From JAVRLS01 sp031961205 (GTDB lineage Archaea > Thermoplasmatota > Thermoplasmata > Thermoplasmatales > Thermoplasmataceae): a DNA stretch of 10,402 bases. This document shows positions 1 to 7,540 of this stretch, piece after piece (positions within the stretch are counted from its first letter, which is position 1; each line of letters opens with the position of its first letter). The translations under genes were made by a program, and so were the position numbers. The stretch is from assembly GCA_031961205.1 (NCBI GenBank), contig JAVRLS010000035.1, positions 1 through 10,402 on the forward strand, read 5' to 3'. The notes below the pieces were generated by a model that worked only from the letters and a program-made list of their open reading frames with translations, searched no databases and was not told the origin of the DNA.

Positions 1-1
1 A

Positions 2-46
2 GTGGCAGAACATAAGGCAATGATCAGCATCCTTATCGTTATATAA
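2..46 (+). CDS. Possible 3' end of an upstream gene (partial, weak)
   Basis: One frame is open from the window edge and ends at TAA 44-46, giving the tail VAEHKAMISILIVI. Its hydrophobic end would suit the last membrane segment of a membrane protein, but 14 residues cannot identify a family and an open frame this short can occur by chance. The other two + frames stop sooner. I list it only because a gene must lie somewhere to the left and this is the best candidate for its end. Confidence 0.2.
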   Translation: MAEHKAMISILIVI

Positions 47-187
47 AGCGATCTGCAGGCTTACTTTTGTATAGTTTTCCGCCATGCAATTGCATATTTT
101 TCATTGAACGGCGTTTATTTTTATCATTTTCTTATATAAATATGGTAATCGATTCTTAATAATCCGGTATTTTCCATGATCATAAAA

Positions 188-202
188 CTACATTTTTTGT
201 AG
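188..202. repeat. Small inverted repeat around an oligo-T loop
   Basis: CTACA (188-192) and TGTAG (198-202) are perfectly complementary, separated by five T residues. It could be a weak hairpin associated with transcription ending from the left, or simply chance in AT-rich DNA. Archaeal termination needs mostly the oligo-T, which is present here (193-198). Confidence 0.3.
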
Positions 203-244
203 CTAAGAACGGTATTATATACTGTATTATTGGATAAATGGTGA

Positions 245-258
245 ACAGGTATGCCTGT
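245..258. repeat. Inverted repeat, possible operator
   Basis: ACAGG (245-249) and CCTGT (254-258) form a perfect 5-base dyad with a 4-base centre, about 105 bases before the start codon at 363 and 60-75 bases before the TATA candidates. The shape suits a dimeric regulator site, but nothing in the sequence names a regulator. Confidence 0.25.
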
Positions 259-319
259 AAATGTATACTTTCCAGCTAACTCAATGTTTCAGTAATTAGC
301 TCTGAATAAAACAAAACAG

Positions 320-343
320 TTTTAATACTTATAGCTTTTATAG
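320..343 (+). promoter_or_regulatory. TATA-type promoter of the tetraether lipid synthase gene
   Basis: Two TATA candidates are visible: TTTTAATA at 320-327 and TTTTATAG at 336-343. The second is centred about 23 bases before ATG 363, the same spacing seen at the decarboxylase and folC starts here, and would give a leaderless or nearly leaderless mRNA. The first would start transcription near 350, just at a GGTGA (349-353) that resembles a Shine-Dalgarno sequence. Sequence alone does not decide between them. Confidence 0.5.
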
Positions 344-362
344 TTTTTGGTGACCAATAAAG

Positions 363-2183
363 ATGATCTCAGTTGAAAAAGAGAGATATCCGAATATAAG
401 ATTCGCAAGTGATTTTGACATAAGTGAGAATGCTCCGTTCAAGAGTGTTGATGAATTCGTTAAGGATATGGGGCATCTGATAACGGAAGACATGCTCGTC
501 ATACGTGTTACTGAAAGCCTGTGTCCTGGCTGCGTGGATGAGGAAAAATTCGACCAGATGAGGATACCTGCAATAATATATGAGGAAGCAGGCGAAGTCA
601 AGCAGATAAAGGAATGCCCGGAGCACGGTGTTACGATCGAAAAGTACTGGGAAGATTACGAAATGTTTGAGGAAGCAAAGAAATGGCAGGATCCTGGCGT
701 TATAATAACGAATCCACAGATCGCCTATGCAGCATCAAAGATAGTATGCCCGACACACTGCGGGCTTTGCGTTAAGCACAAATCGCACACAGGCCTCGGG
801 AACATCGTGGTGACAAACAGGTGCGACCTGTCGTGCTGGTACTGCTTCTTCTATGCAAAGGAAAACGAGCCTATATACGAGCCTTCGCAGGATCAAATCA
901 GGATGATGCTCAGGAGGATGAAAAATGAACGTCCTGTCGGTGCAAATGCTGTCCAGATAACCGGAGGGGAACCGACGATGAGGGACGATATAATAGACAT
1001 CGTCAAGATAGCAAGGGAGGAGGGATACGATCACGTGCAGCTGAATACCAACAGCATCAAGGCCGCCTTCGATCCTGATTTTGTCAAGAATGTAAGGGCC
1101 GCCGGATCAAATGTTGTCTATACCAGCTTCGACGGGCCCACTCCAAGATCAAATCCGAAGAACTTCTGGGAGATTCCTGCAGCACTGGAAAATTACAAAA
1201 AGGCTCCGCTTGGAGTTGTCCTTGTGCCTACGGTTATTGGAGGGGTAAATGATCTTTATCTCGGTGACATAATAAGGTTCGGGCTTTCAAATATAGATAT
1301 TGTCAGGGCGGTCAATTTCCAGCCGGTTAGCCTGGTTGGAAGGATGCCGGACCGTGCAAGGCAGAAACAGAGGATCACGATTCCGGGAGCAATAAAAAAG
1401 ATAGAGCAGCAGACTGACGGGCTCATAGGGAGAGAGGACTTCTTTACAGTTCCGTCCACGGCATCCGTGTCCAATTTCGTTGCCGCGCTTAAGGGCAGGC
1501 CTACATACAAGCTATCAATACATTATGCATGCGGAATGGGAACATACCTTTTCAAGGACAATGAAAAAGTTATACCTGTAACGAGATTCGTAGATGTAAG
1601 GGGAATGTTCGAGTATGTCCAGAAACTGGCCGATGAGATAGACGATGCCTCCTTCAAGATACTCAAGAAGGCTGAAAGCGCAACAAAGCTTTATATGAGC
1701 CTCAAAAAGTTCGTTGACTACGAGAAGGCCCCGAAGGACTTCAAGCTTAAGGACATGGTGTACAATGCGTTTACAGAAGGCGATTACCACGGCCTCAAGG
1801 CATTCCATTACAAGTCCATGTTCATAGGGTTCATGCACTTCCAGGATCCGTACACATACGATGTTGACCGTGTTGAAAGGTGCGATATACACTATGCAAT
1901 GCCCGACGGGAGAGTGATACCGTTCTGCGCATTCAACGTAATTCCTGAGCTCTACAGAGATTCAACACAGAGAAAATACTCCATACCTGCAAAGCTCTAC
2001 GAAGAAAAAACTGGAAGAAGCCTGAAGAGAGAGAAATATTACAGGGAATACAGCATGGAAGACAAGAGAAGAATCATCGACTTCTATGAGAGAAGCATTG
2101 GAAGAAAGCTAACGGAATTTGAAATAGGGCAGAAACTTGAAGATCCGGTTCCGGTGATATCCTCCCAGAACCCCGATCTCTAA
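363..2183 (+). CDS. tes: Tetraether lipid synthase-like radical SAM enzyme (Tes, MJ0619 family)
   Basis: Radical SAM protein of 606 aa. Enzymes of this family (Tes/GDGT-MAS, founded on M. jannaschii MJ0619) join the phytanyl chain ends of archaeal diether lipids into membrane-spanning tetraethers by S-adenosylmethionine radical chemistry. The radical SAM motif CxxxCxxC lies at C154, C158 and C161, with the SAM-binding GGEP at 201-204. All twelve cysteines group as expected for a multi-cluster enzyme: C54/C57/C85 (rubredoxin-like knuckles), C129/C133/C136, the SAM triad, and C390/C507/C522 near the C-terminus. The last 84 residues after C522 are highly charged and lack cysteine. ATG 363 is secure because an in-frame TGA lies at 351-353. 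It stands alone: the next gene begins 118 bases on, after T-runs. Tetraethers dominate Thermoplasmata membranes, which suits this role. Exact substrate is inferred; the family also has paralogues of unknown specificity. Confidence 0.85.
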   Translation: MISVEKERYPNIRFASDFDISENAPFKSVDEFVKDMGHLITEDMLVIRVTESLCPGCVDEEKFDQMRIPAIIYEEAGEVKQIKECPEHGVTIEKYWEDYEMFEEAKKWQDPGVIITNPQIAYAASKIVCPTHCGLCVKHKSHTGLGNIVVTNRCDLSCWYCFFYAKENEPIYEPSQDQIRMMLRRMKNERPVGANAVQITGGEPTMRDDIIDIVKIAREEGYDHVQLNTNSIKAAFDPDFVKNVRAAGSNVVYTSFDGPTPRSNPKNFWEIPAALENYKKAPLGVVLVPTVIGGVNDLYLGDIIRFGLSNIDIVRAVNFQPVSLVGRMPDRARQKQRITIPGAIKKIEQQTDGLIGREDFFTVPSTASVSNFVAALKGRPTYKLSIHYACGMGTYLFKDNEKVIPVTRFVDVRGMFEYVQKLADEIDDASFKILKKAESATKLYMSLKKFVDYEKAPKDFKLKDMVYNAFTEGDYHGLKAFHYKSMFIGFMHFQDPYTYDVDRVERCDIHYAMPDGRVIPFCAFNVIPELYRDSTQRKYSIPAKLYEEKTGRSLKREKYYREYSMEDKRRIIDFYERSIGRKLTEFEIGQKLEDPVPVISSQNPDL

Positions 2184-2233
2184 TTTTTATAATATTTCCA
2201 TCGTATTGAAGCTGCAATTTCAAATATTTTTTT
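2184..2233 (+). terminator. Oligo-T terminator region after tes
   Basis: T5 at 2184-2188 follows the stop codon directly, and a T7 run lies at 2227-2233. Oligo-T on the coding strand is the main archaeal termination signal; no stable hairpin is needed or seen. It suggests tes is transcribed separately from archease. Confidence 0.5.
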
Positions 2234-2247
2234 AAATTTCATTTATC

Positions 2248-2280
2248 TTTATATCCTACGGCTAAGAAAATTCTTTTATT
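2248..2280 (+). promoter_or_regulatory. Promoter candidates for archease
   Basis: TTTATATC at 2248-2255 is the better TATA match and would begin transcription near 2278, leaving a leader of about 24 bases without a Shine-Dalgarno sequence. TTTTATT at 2274-2280 is a poorer match but is centred about 25 bases before the TTG start at 2302, which would fit a leaderless mRNA. Confidence 0.4.
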
Positions 2281-2301
2281 CTTTCGAAGTATTACCCTAT
2301 A

Positions 2302-2703
2302 TTGACATACAAAATAGTCGACCATGAAAGTGATGTTGGCATCCTTGTATACGGTAAGACGTATGATGAGCTTTTTTCAAATGCGGTATATGCTATGGCC
2401 GATATTATTGTCGATGTTTCCACTCTGAAGGAAGACAAGAAAATGCATGAGATCATAACCGGGAAGACACCCGAGGAAGTTATGGTGAACCTTCTTTCAA
2501 GGGTGCTGTTTTTTATAGATACATATTACATTATATATTATCATGCCTCTTCGAAATACCAGGATGGAAACCTTGATGTTTATCTGTACGGTACGGACAT
2601 TCCAGAAAATGTAGAGTATAAAAATGTGATAAAAGCCGTAACTTATGATGAAATCACTGTAAAACCAGAGGAGGGTTTTGCCAGGATAATATTTGATCTT
2701 TAG
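2302..2703 (+). CDS. Archease (activator of the RtcB tRNA-splicing ligase)
   Basis: Protein of 133 aa, the normal archease length. Archease binds metal and helps the RNA ligase RtcB reach its guanylylated, multiple-turnover state during tRNA splicing and RNA repair. Family features seen are the N-terminal YKIVDHESDVGI block with D7, H8 and D11, D38 in the helix ending ADIIVD, the LLSRVLFFIDT helix, the KAVTY strand (111-115) and the closing IFDL with D132. D11 and D132 probably correspond to the conserved metal-binding aspartates. The residue after KAVTY is Asp (116) where many members have His. The start is TTG: there is no ATG or GTG between the upstream in-frame stop (2263-2265) and the conserved N-terminal block. 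RtcB is not in this window. No oligo-T run of five or more lies between this gene and the decarboxylase 150 bases on, so some read-through is possible. Confidence 0.88.
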   Translation: MTYKIVDHESDVGILVYGKTYDELFSNAVYAMADIIVDVSTLKEDKKMHEIITGKTPEEVMVNLLSRVLFFIDTYYIIYYHASSKYQDGNLDVYLYGTDIPENVEYKNVIKAVTYDEITVKPEEGFARIIFDL

Positions 2704-2826
2704 GCAGTATCGCCACATTTCAGCATTTCTATGTTCCTGTTATTGAACGCATATAATTAAGTGGCAAAAAAATTTCCGGTATCTGTGGTGTATTTAAAAG
2801 ACAAACAGAATGAAAAATGCAAAACA

Positions 2827-2836
2827 ATATAAATAG
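2827..2836 (+). promoter_or_regulatory. TATA box of the pdaD-leuS operon
   Basis: ATATAAATAG, preceded by an A-rich element (about 2819-2826) suited to TFB binding, is centred about 22-23 bases before ATG 2854. That spacing places the transcript start at or very near the start codon. There is no Shine-Dalgarno sequence in the bases just before it, which agrees with leaderless translation. Confidence 0.6.
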
Positions 2837-2853
2837 ATTTAATATGAACTTTT

Positions 2854-3399
2854 ATGCCAGGTCTACTTCCAACGGAGATATTCTTTACACGCGGTGTAGG
2901 GAGAGGTGAAACGCAATTAGAATCCTTTGAAGCTGCACTAAGGGATGCAGGTATCGCTAAATTCAACCTTTCAAGTATAAGTTCGATTTTTCCTCCTTAT
3001 GCTAAGATGGTTGACAGGGACGATGGCCTCAAAAAGATGAGCCCCGGTGAAATTGCCTTTACTGTTCTGGCAAGAAACACATCAAACGAGCTAAACAGAA
3101 TGATATCCTCGGCCATAGGATATGCCATACCGAAGGACAAGAGCAAGTGGGGATACCTGAGCGAACATCATAGTTTCGGTGAAACGGAAAAGGTTGCAGG
3201 ATCCTTTGCCGAAAAACTTGCTGCTGAAATGCTGGCGAGCACATTCGGGCCAGCATCAAACCTGAAATATGACAAAGAACGGGAGGAATACGTTCTTGAG
3301 GATAAGATACTCACTACGGGTAACATATGTGCCACAGCAGTTGTTCTGGATCCAGGTGAATGGACAACCACCGTAGCGGCTGCAGTGCTGATAGTTTAA
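2854..3399 (+). CDS. pdaD: Pyruvoyl-dependent arginine decarboxylase proenzyme (PvlArgDC)
   Basis: Proenzyme of 181 aa that decarboxylates arginine to agmatine. In archaea agmatine feeds polyamine synthesis and, through TiaS, the agmatidine base of tRNA-Ile2. The N-terminal FFTRGVGRGET block and the self-cleavage site NLSSISSIFPP are clear. By comparison with the M. jannaschii enzyme (cleavage Ser52-Ser53, Asn47 required) the chain should break between S43 and S44, with S44 becoming the pyruvoyl group and N38 the conserved Asn. This gives a small beta chain (1-43) and an alpha chain (44-181). E104 in GYLSEHH probably matches the catalytic Glu109 of that enzyme; that alignment is from memory. 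The C-terminal TTGNICATAVVLDPGEWTTTVAAAV stretch is typical. Its stop is 17 bases before leuS, so the two genes are almost certainly co-transcribed. Confidence 0.9.
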   Translation: MPGLLPTEIFFTRGVGRGETQLESFEAALRDAGIAKFNLSSISSIFPPYAKMVDRDDGLKKMSPGEIAFTVLARNTSNELNRMISSAIGYAIPKDKSKWGYLSEHHSFGETEKVAGSFAEKLAAEMLASTFGPASNLKYDKEREEYVLEDKILTTGNICATAVVLDPGEWTTTVAAAVLIV

Positions 3400-3406
3400 A
3401 TTGCTT

Positions 3407-3414
3407 GAGTGATG
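3407..3414 (+). promoter_or_regulatory. Ribosome binding site deciding the leuS start
   Basis: GAGTGATG contains GTGAT (3409-3413), matching the 3' part of the archaeal Shine-Dalgarno GGAGGTGATC. With three bases before ATG 3417, the alignment is what is expected when pairing uses that end of the motif. It lies wholly in the 17-base gap after pdaD and supports translation of leuS as an internal gene of an operon. Confidence 0.55.
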
Positions 3415-3416
3415 AA

Positions 3417-6113
3417 ATGGACGATATAGAAGAGAAATGGGAGAAAAAATGGGAAGAAGCGAAGATATTTGAGCCGAAGGTGAAGAACAGGAAAAAATTC
3501 ATGATAACTGTCCCATGGCCTTACACAAACGGATCACTTCACGTGGGCCATGGCAGGACATACACTTTGGGCGATATCATTGCAAGATACAAAAGGGCAA
3601 GAGGTTACAATGTTCTCTTCCCGATGGGATTCCACCAGAGCGGGACACCCATCCTTGCATTTTCGGAGAGGATACGCAGCGGTGATAAGGCCACGATTGA
3701 CCTTTACAGGAGTTACGTTGGCGAATATGATGATCAGAACGTTGATTCCCTTATAGAAAGTTTCAAGGAACCAAAGAATATAGCAGATTATTTTTCAAAT
3801 GCGATCGTTCACGATTTCAAGAGGCTCGGGTATTCCATTGACTGGAGCAGGCAGTTCACATCTGCAGACGAATTCTACCAGAAATTCGTGCAGTGGCAAT
3901 TCAGGAAACTGAATTCTGAAGGGCTCATTAAACAGGACAGGTATCCAATACTCTACAGTTTAAACGATGAGAATGCCGTCGGTGAAGATGACATAAAGGA
4001 TGGGGACACAGACAAGGTTACGGTTGAAGAATTCACTGCAGTCATATTCAGGAACGATGCTTTCTGCCTTGTCGCCGCCTCTCTCAGGCCGGAAACGGTT
4101 TACGGAATAACGAATCTCTGGATAAGCGAACATGGCGAATATGTCAAGTTCAGGATGCGCAATAATGTTCTGGTATCATCAAGGGAGGGATTCCAGAAAA
4201 TTTCTCTCCAGAATCCCGAAGTGGAATTCATAACGGACATCGACAGGGAAGAGATACTCAACAGGGAGTTTATTTCTCCGGAAACGGGTCGCAGCCTGAA
4301 GGTATACACGGCCGGCTTCGTCGATCCTGACAATGGCACAGGGATAGTTTATTCGGTCCCTTCACACTCGGTATATGATCGTATTTATTATGATAAAATG
4401 TTTAAGAATCAGGATTCGCCTGTTGTCATACAGTCAAGATCAAACATATCCGGAGTCATGTCATCCTACAGCATGGAAACGGCCGAAGGGCGCGATTCCG
4501 CGACGAAGGATCTTTACAGGGACGAATTCTATTATGGAAAGCTGATCAATTCAGGATCGTATACAGGCCTCACCGTTCAGGAAGCAAGGGAGAAAATGGC
4601 TTCGGATATGATCGGGGCCGGCAATGCCTTCGTGTTCTACGAGACATCGCGCAAGGCTGTCACGAGATCCGGATCCAGGGTCATAGTAGCGGTGCTGCCA
4701 GATCAGTGGTTCATCGATTATTCGCAGAAGTGGCTGAAAGAGGAATCACACAGGATGATCGACGGAATTACAATATATCCCGAAATGTACAGGAAGATCC
4801 TTCATGATGCCATAGACTGGCTGAAGGAAAGGCCCGCCGCAAGGAGAAGGGGCCTCGGAACCAAGCTCCCGTTTGATGAGAGATGGGTCATAGAATCGCT
4901 TTCGGATTCAACAATATATCCGGCAGTTTACACATGTTCCAGAAAGCTTGAAGGGATATACAGGAATGGGAATCTGAACGAGAAAGTTTTAGATTTTATT
5001 TTTGATGGCGGAACTGTACAGCCCTCAGATGATTCTTCGACCGCAAAGGAAGAATTCAACTACTGGTACCCTGTGGATATACGCCTCACCGCAATACCGC
5101 ACGTATCAAACCATATATCGTTTTACATAATGAACCACGCGGCCATATTCCCTGAAAAATTCTGGCCAGGAGGCATCATCATATCCGGCCTTGTGGTTTC
5201 AAACGGCGCAAAGATATCCAAAAGCAAGGGAAATGTGATATCGCTTCTTGAGATCACGAAAAGATATTCGGCGGATGTGTACAGGCTTTACGTCGCAGTG
5301 CAGGCGGATATATCTTCAGCCATGGACTGGAATGAGGATGATCTGTCATCTGTCGTTAAAAGATTCAATGAGTTTAAGGAAATAATGTCCGCACATAAGA
5401 AAAGCGAAGGGGAGATAAATTTTATTGATGCATGGTTCATTGCAAGGTTCGCTGTGAGACTGAGAAGGTATATGTCTGCAATGGATCATTTCGTTATAAG
5501 AGATGCTTACATCGATATATTTTATGGCGTTCTCAATGATATAAAAACCCTTGAATCAAGGGGTGGAAACCGCGATTTAGTTATCGGTTACATAATCAGG
5601 GACTGGCTTATCGCCTTAACCCCCGTGGTTCCGCATACAACAGAGGAATTATGGCATAATTATATCGAAGACAGTTTTGTAAGCATAGCCTATATCGATG
5701 ATAATCCGGTCACCAGGTATGAAAGCATAATAGAAAAATACGGTATGTCCGTCGATTCATTTTATGGTGTCCTGGATTACATTGACCAGGTAATCTCCGA
5801 TATAAAGGAAATTGCTGACGTAGCGAAAATAAAGCCCGGGGAAATCACGATAATTACCGCTGATAGATCTGTAGTTAAGGCATGCCACAACTTCATTGAC
5901 GGAAAACTGGACGAAGAGGATAAAAAAATTGTACCATTTATAGCAAAGCACAGGAGGGACATAAGGTTCCAGGAATTCAGCGAATATGAAATGATAATGA
6001 AAAATAAGGCTTATATTGGGAATATATTTGATTCAAGGATAAACGTTTCCGAAGGCAGCGTTTATGAGAAAAAAATAGCGCTCCCGGGAAGACCCGTGAT
6101 CATCATAGCATGA
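3417..6113 (+). CDS. leuS: Leucyl-tRNA synthetase, archaeal type
   Basis: Class I synthetase of 898 aa that attaches leucine to tRNA-Leu in the cytoplasm. The HIGH motif is HVGH at 42-45 in PYTNGSLHVGHG, and the KMSKS loop is KISKS at 599-603 in GAKISKSKGNV. The CP1 editing domain lies between them, shown by the Thr-containing peptide AASLRPETVYG (220-230) and GTGIVYSVPSHSVYD with its conserved Asp at 321. The archaeal block IDWLKERPAARRRGLGTKLP and SLSDSTIYPAVYT precede KMSKS. The anticodon-binding helices and archaeal C-terminal domain follow, ending ALPGRPVIIIA. I choose ATG 3417 because MDDIEEKWEKKWEEAKIFEP is the normal family N-terminus and a Shine-Dalgarno sequence precedes it. The longer frame from 3360 would overlap pdaD and add 19 unrelated residues; TTG 3405 is a possible alternative. 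No oligo-T run follows before gdh. Confidence 0.96.
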   Translation: MDDIEEKWEKKWEEAKIFEPKVKNRKKFMITVPWPYTNGSLHVGHGRTYTLGDIIARYKRARGYNVLFPMGFHQSGTPILAFSERIRSGDKATIDLYRSYVGEYDDQNVDSLIESFKEPKNIADYFSNAIVHDFKRLGYSIDWSRQFTSADEFYQKFVQWQFRKLNSEGLIKQDRYPILYSLNDENAVGEDDIKDGDTDKVTVEEFTAVIFRNDAFCLVAASLRPETVYGITNLWISEHGEYVKFRMRNNVLVSSREGFQKISLQNPEVEFITDIDREEILNREFISPETGRSLKVYTAGFVDPDNGTGIVYSVPSHSVYDRIYYDKMFKNQDSPVVIQSRSNISGVMSSYSMETAEGRDSATKDLYRDEFYYGKLINSGSYTGLTVQEAREKMASDMIGAGNAFVFYETSRKAVTRSGSRVIVAVLPDQWFIDYSQKWLKEESHRMIDGITIYPEMYRKILHDAIDWLKERPAARRRGLGTKLPFDERWVIESLSDSTIYPAVYTCSRKLEGIYRNGNLNEKVLDFIFDGGTVQPSDDSSTAKEEFNYWYPVDIRLTAIPHVSNHISFYIMNHAAIFPEKFWPGGIIISGLVVSNGAKISKSKGNVISLLEITKRYSADVYRLYVAVQADISSAMDWNEDDLSSVVKRFNEFKEIMSAHKKSEGEINFIDAWFIARFAVRLRRYMSAMDHFVIRDAYIDIFYGVLNDIKTLESRGGNRDLVIGYIIRDWLIALTPVVPHTTEELWHNYIEDSFVSIAYIDDNPVTRYESIIEKYGMSVDSFYGVLDYIDQVISDIKEIADVAKIKPGEITIITADRSVVKACHNFIDGKLDEEDKKIVPFIAKHRRDIRFQEFSEYEMIMKNKAYIGNIFDSRINVSEGSVYEKKIALPGRPVIIIA

Positions 6114-6132
6114 TAAATACTCTCAAATAAAC

Positions 6133-6142
6133 TTAAATTATA
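6133..6142 (+). promoter_or_regulatory. TATA candidate for gdhA
   Basis: TTAAATTATA is centred about 47 bases before ATG 6185, so transcription would start near 6164 and leave a leader of about 20 bases containing GGCAGTGG (6170-6177), a weak Shine-Dalgarno resemblance. Since there is no clear terminator after leuS, gdh may also receive read-through from the upstream operon. Confidence 0.4.
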
Positions 6143-6184
6143 TCGTTGGGATTAAGAATTGCCTTAATAGGCAGTGGTTTATAT

Positions 6185-7435
6185 ATGGCAGAAAATATGG
6201 ACCCATTTGAAATTGCACTTGAGCAGCTTAACAAAGCAGCCAAGGTTATGAACCTGGATAAGACGGCTCTAGAATTGCTCAGCCAGCCGGAAAAGATATT
6301 GCAAGTAAGTATACCTGTAAAGATGGATAACGGGGAAACAAAAATTTTCACCGGTTTCAGGGTCAGGTACAACACGGCCAGGGGACCGGCAAAAGGCGGA
6401 ATTAGATTTTACCCGACTGAAACCCTTTCCACAATAAAGGCGCTTTCAGCCTGGATGACATGGAAAACCGCAATTGTAGACCTGCCGTTCGGAGGAGCCA
6501 AGGGAGGAATCATCTGTGATCCTGAAAAACTCAGCAAAGCCGAGCTTGAAAGGCTCAGCAGGGGTTACATCAGGGCAGTTGCAGATTTTATAGGCCCTGA
6601 AGTGGATGTACCGGCGCCCGATGTGAACACGAACCCCCAGACAATGGCCTGGATGCTCGATGAATATGAAAACATCGTGAGACACTCAGCACCCAATCTC
6701 ATAACAGGAAAACCCGTTGAAATCGGAGGATCCCTTGGAAGAAGTGATTCCACCGCAAAGGGAGGAATGTACGTTCTACGTGAGGGAGCGAAGAGAATCG
6801 GCCTGGATCTTTCAAAGGCAACCGTGGCAGTGCAGGGCTTTGGAAATGCCGGTCAGTTCGCAGTAAAATTCATGGCTGAAATGTTCCATGCAAAGGTAAT
6901 TGCTGTTTCGGATATAAGGGGCGGAATTTACAGCGAGAAGGGATTCAAATATGAGGATCTTCTTGCCTATGCAAAGAAGGCCGGAACTGTTGCCGGATAC
7001 CCTGGGGCGAAGGCAATAACAAACGAGGAACTTATAGAGACAAACGTTGATGTGCTTATACCGGCCGCTATTGAAGAACAGATAACGGAAAAGAATGCCG
7101 CAAATGTCAAAGCCAAGATAGTGCTTGAGCTTGCAAACGGGCCTACAACACCGGATGCAGATGAAATACTTTACAAGAAAGGCGTTCTTGATCTCCCGGA
7201 CTTCCTTTCAAACTCCGGCGGTGTTATTGTATCGTACTTTGAATGGGTACAGAACAACTACGGGGAATACTGGACAGTCGACGAGGTATACAACAAGCTT
7301 GACCGCACGCTTACAAAGGCAGCTCACGAAGTATTTGACGTAAGTGACAAATTCAAAGTGAACCCGAGGACTGCGGCATACTCCATATCTGTAAAGAAAG
7401 TCGTTGACGCAATGAAACTGAGAGGATGGTACTGA
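6185..7435 (+). CDS. gdhA: Glutamate dehydrogenase (hexameric, NAD(P)-dependent)
   Basis: Protein of 416 aa, the usual length for archaeal hexameric GDH. It interconverts glutamate with 2-oxoglutarate and ammonia, joining nitrogen assimilation to central carbon metabolism. The active-site lysines are K70 (GPAKGG), K94 (MTWKTA) and K106 (PFGGAKGG), with the catalytic Asp at D146 (APDVNT). Their spacing of 24, 12 and 40 residues equals that of the clostridial enzyme (K89, K113, K125, D165). The Rossmann domain starts at VAVQGFGNAG with GFGNAG at 218-223, and the acidic residue after the second strand is D243 (VSDIRGG). Cofactor choice cannot be read safely from this. ATG 6185 gives the family-like start MAENMDPFEIALEQL. 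TTG 6146 would add 13 unlikely residues, and ATG 6197 is a shorter option. The gene ends the + strand block and converges on cdc6. Confidence 0.95.
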   Translation: MAENMDPFEIALEQLNKAAKVMNLDKTALELLSQPEKILQVSIPVKMDNGETKIFTGFRVRYNTARGPAKGGIRFYPTETLSTIKALSAWMTWKTAIVDLPFGGAKGGIICDPEKLSKAELERLSRGYIRAVADFIGPEVDVPAPDVNTNPQTMAWMLDEYENIVRHSAPNLITGKPVEIGGSLGRSDSTAKGGMYVLREGAKRIGLDLSKATVAVQGFGNAGQFAVKFMAEMFHAKVIAVSDIRGGIYSEKGFKYEDLLAYAKKAGTVAGYPGAKAITNEELIETNVDVLIPAAIEEQITEKNAANVKAKIVLELANGPTTPDADEILYKKGVLDLPDFLSNSGGVIVSYFEWVQNNYGEYWTVDEVYNKLDRTLTKAAHEVFDVSDKFKVNPRTAAYSISVKKVVDAMKLRGWY

Positions 7436-7453
7436 AACCATTCCCATTTTCAA

Positions 7454-7461
7454 TTTTTTTT
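7454..7461 (+). terminator. Oligo-T terminator of gdhA
   Basis: A run of eight T residues begins 18 bases after the gdh stop codon, with a second run of five at 7480-7484. This is the strongest + strand termination signal in the window and fits the end of the rightward block before the convergent cdc6 gene. Confidence 0.65.
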
Positions 7462-7526
7462 ACAGTCATTTAATTCGAGTTTTTATGTTCCTTTTCGCAT
7501 TATTTATAGATTTTTAATAAGCATCC

Positions 7527-7540
7527 TGATTCCGGAATCA
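7527..7540. repeat. Perfect 14-base palindrome between convergent genes
   Basis: TGATTCCGGAATCA is a perfect two-fold palindrome. As RNA it would form only a 5-bp stem with a CCGG loop, so a protein-binding site in DNA is at least as likely as a terminator. ATCCTGAT at 7523-7530, which overlaps its left arm, recurs inverted as ATCAGGAT at 7566-7573. Confidence 0.5.

Larger units (their letters stand above)
47..362. other. AT-rich intergenic region upstream of the lipid synthase gene
   Basis: No credible gene is seen on either strand in this stretch of about 315 bases. It is AT-rich and holds two small inverted repeats (188-202 and 245-258), a heptamer GTATTAT repeated at 212-218 and 224-230, and the promoter elements of the next gene near its right end. 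I looked for tRNA-like T-arm sequences and C/D-box RNA motifs and saw none. A 13-codon reading frame (238-279) is present but too short to call. Confidence 0.5.

Noticed and set aside
238..279. 13-codon frame (starting MVNRY, with two cysteines) about 20 bases after a TATA-like sequence
   Set aside because: Too short and without family resemblance; a leaderless mini-gene cannot be told from chance here.
349..353. GGTGA as the ribosome binding site of tes
   Set aside because: Spacing is usable, but the TATA at 336-343 would start transcription downstream of it; kept only as an alternative.
2761..2814. 17-codon GTG frame before pdaD
   Set aside because: No promoter at the right distance, no ribosome binding site, and it lies in the pdaD promoter region.
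3360..3416. Upstream extension of leuS from 3360
   Set aside because: It overlaps the 3' end of pdaD in another frame, adds residues unlike any LeuRS N-terminus, and a Shine-Dalgarno sequence points to ATG 3417.
6146..6184. Upstream TTG start for gdh at 6146
   Set aside because: The added 13 residues do not resemble GDH N-termini and the likely transcript start (about 6164) lies downstream of it.
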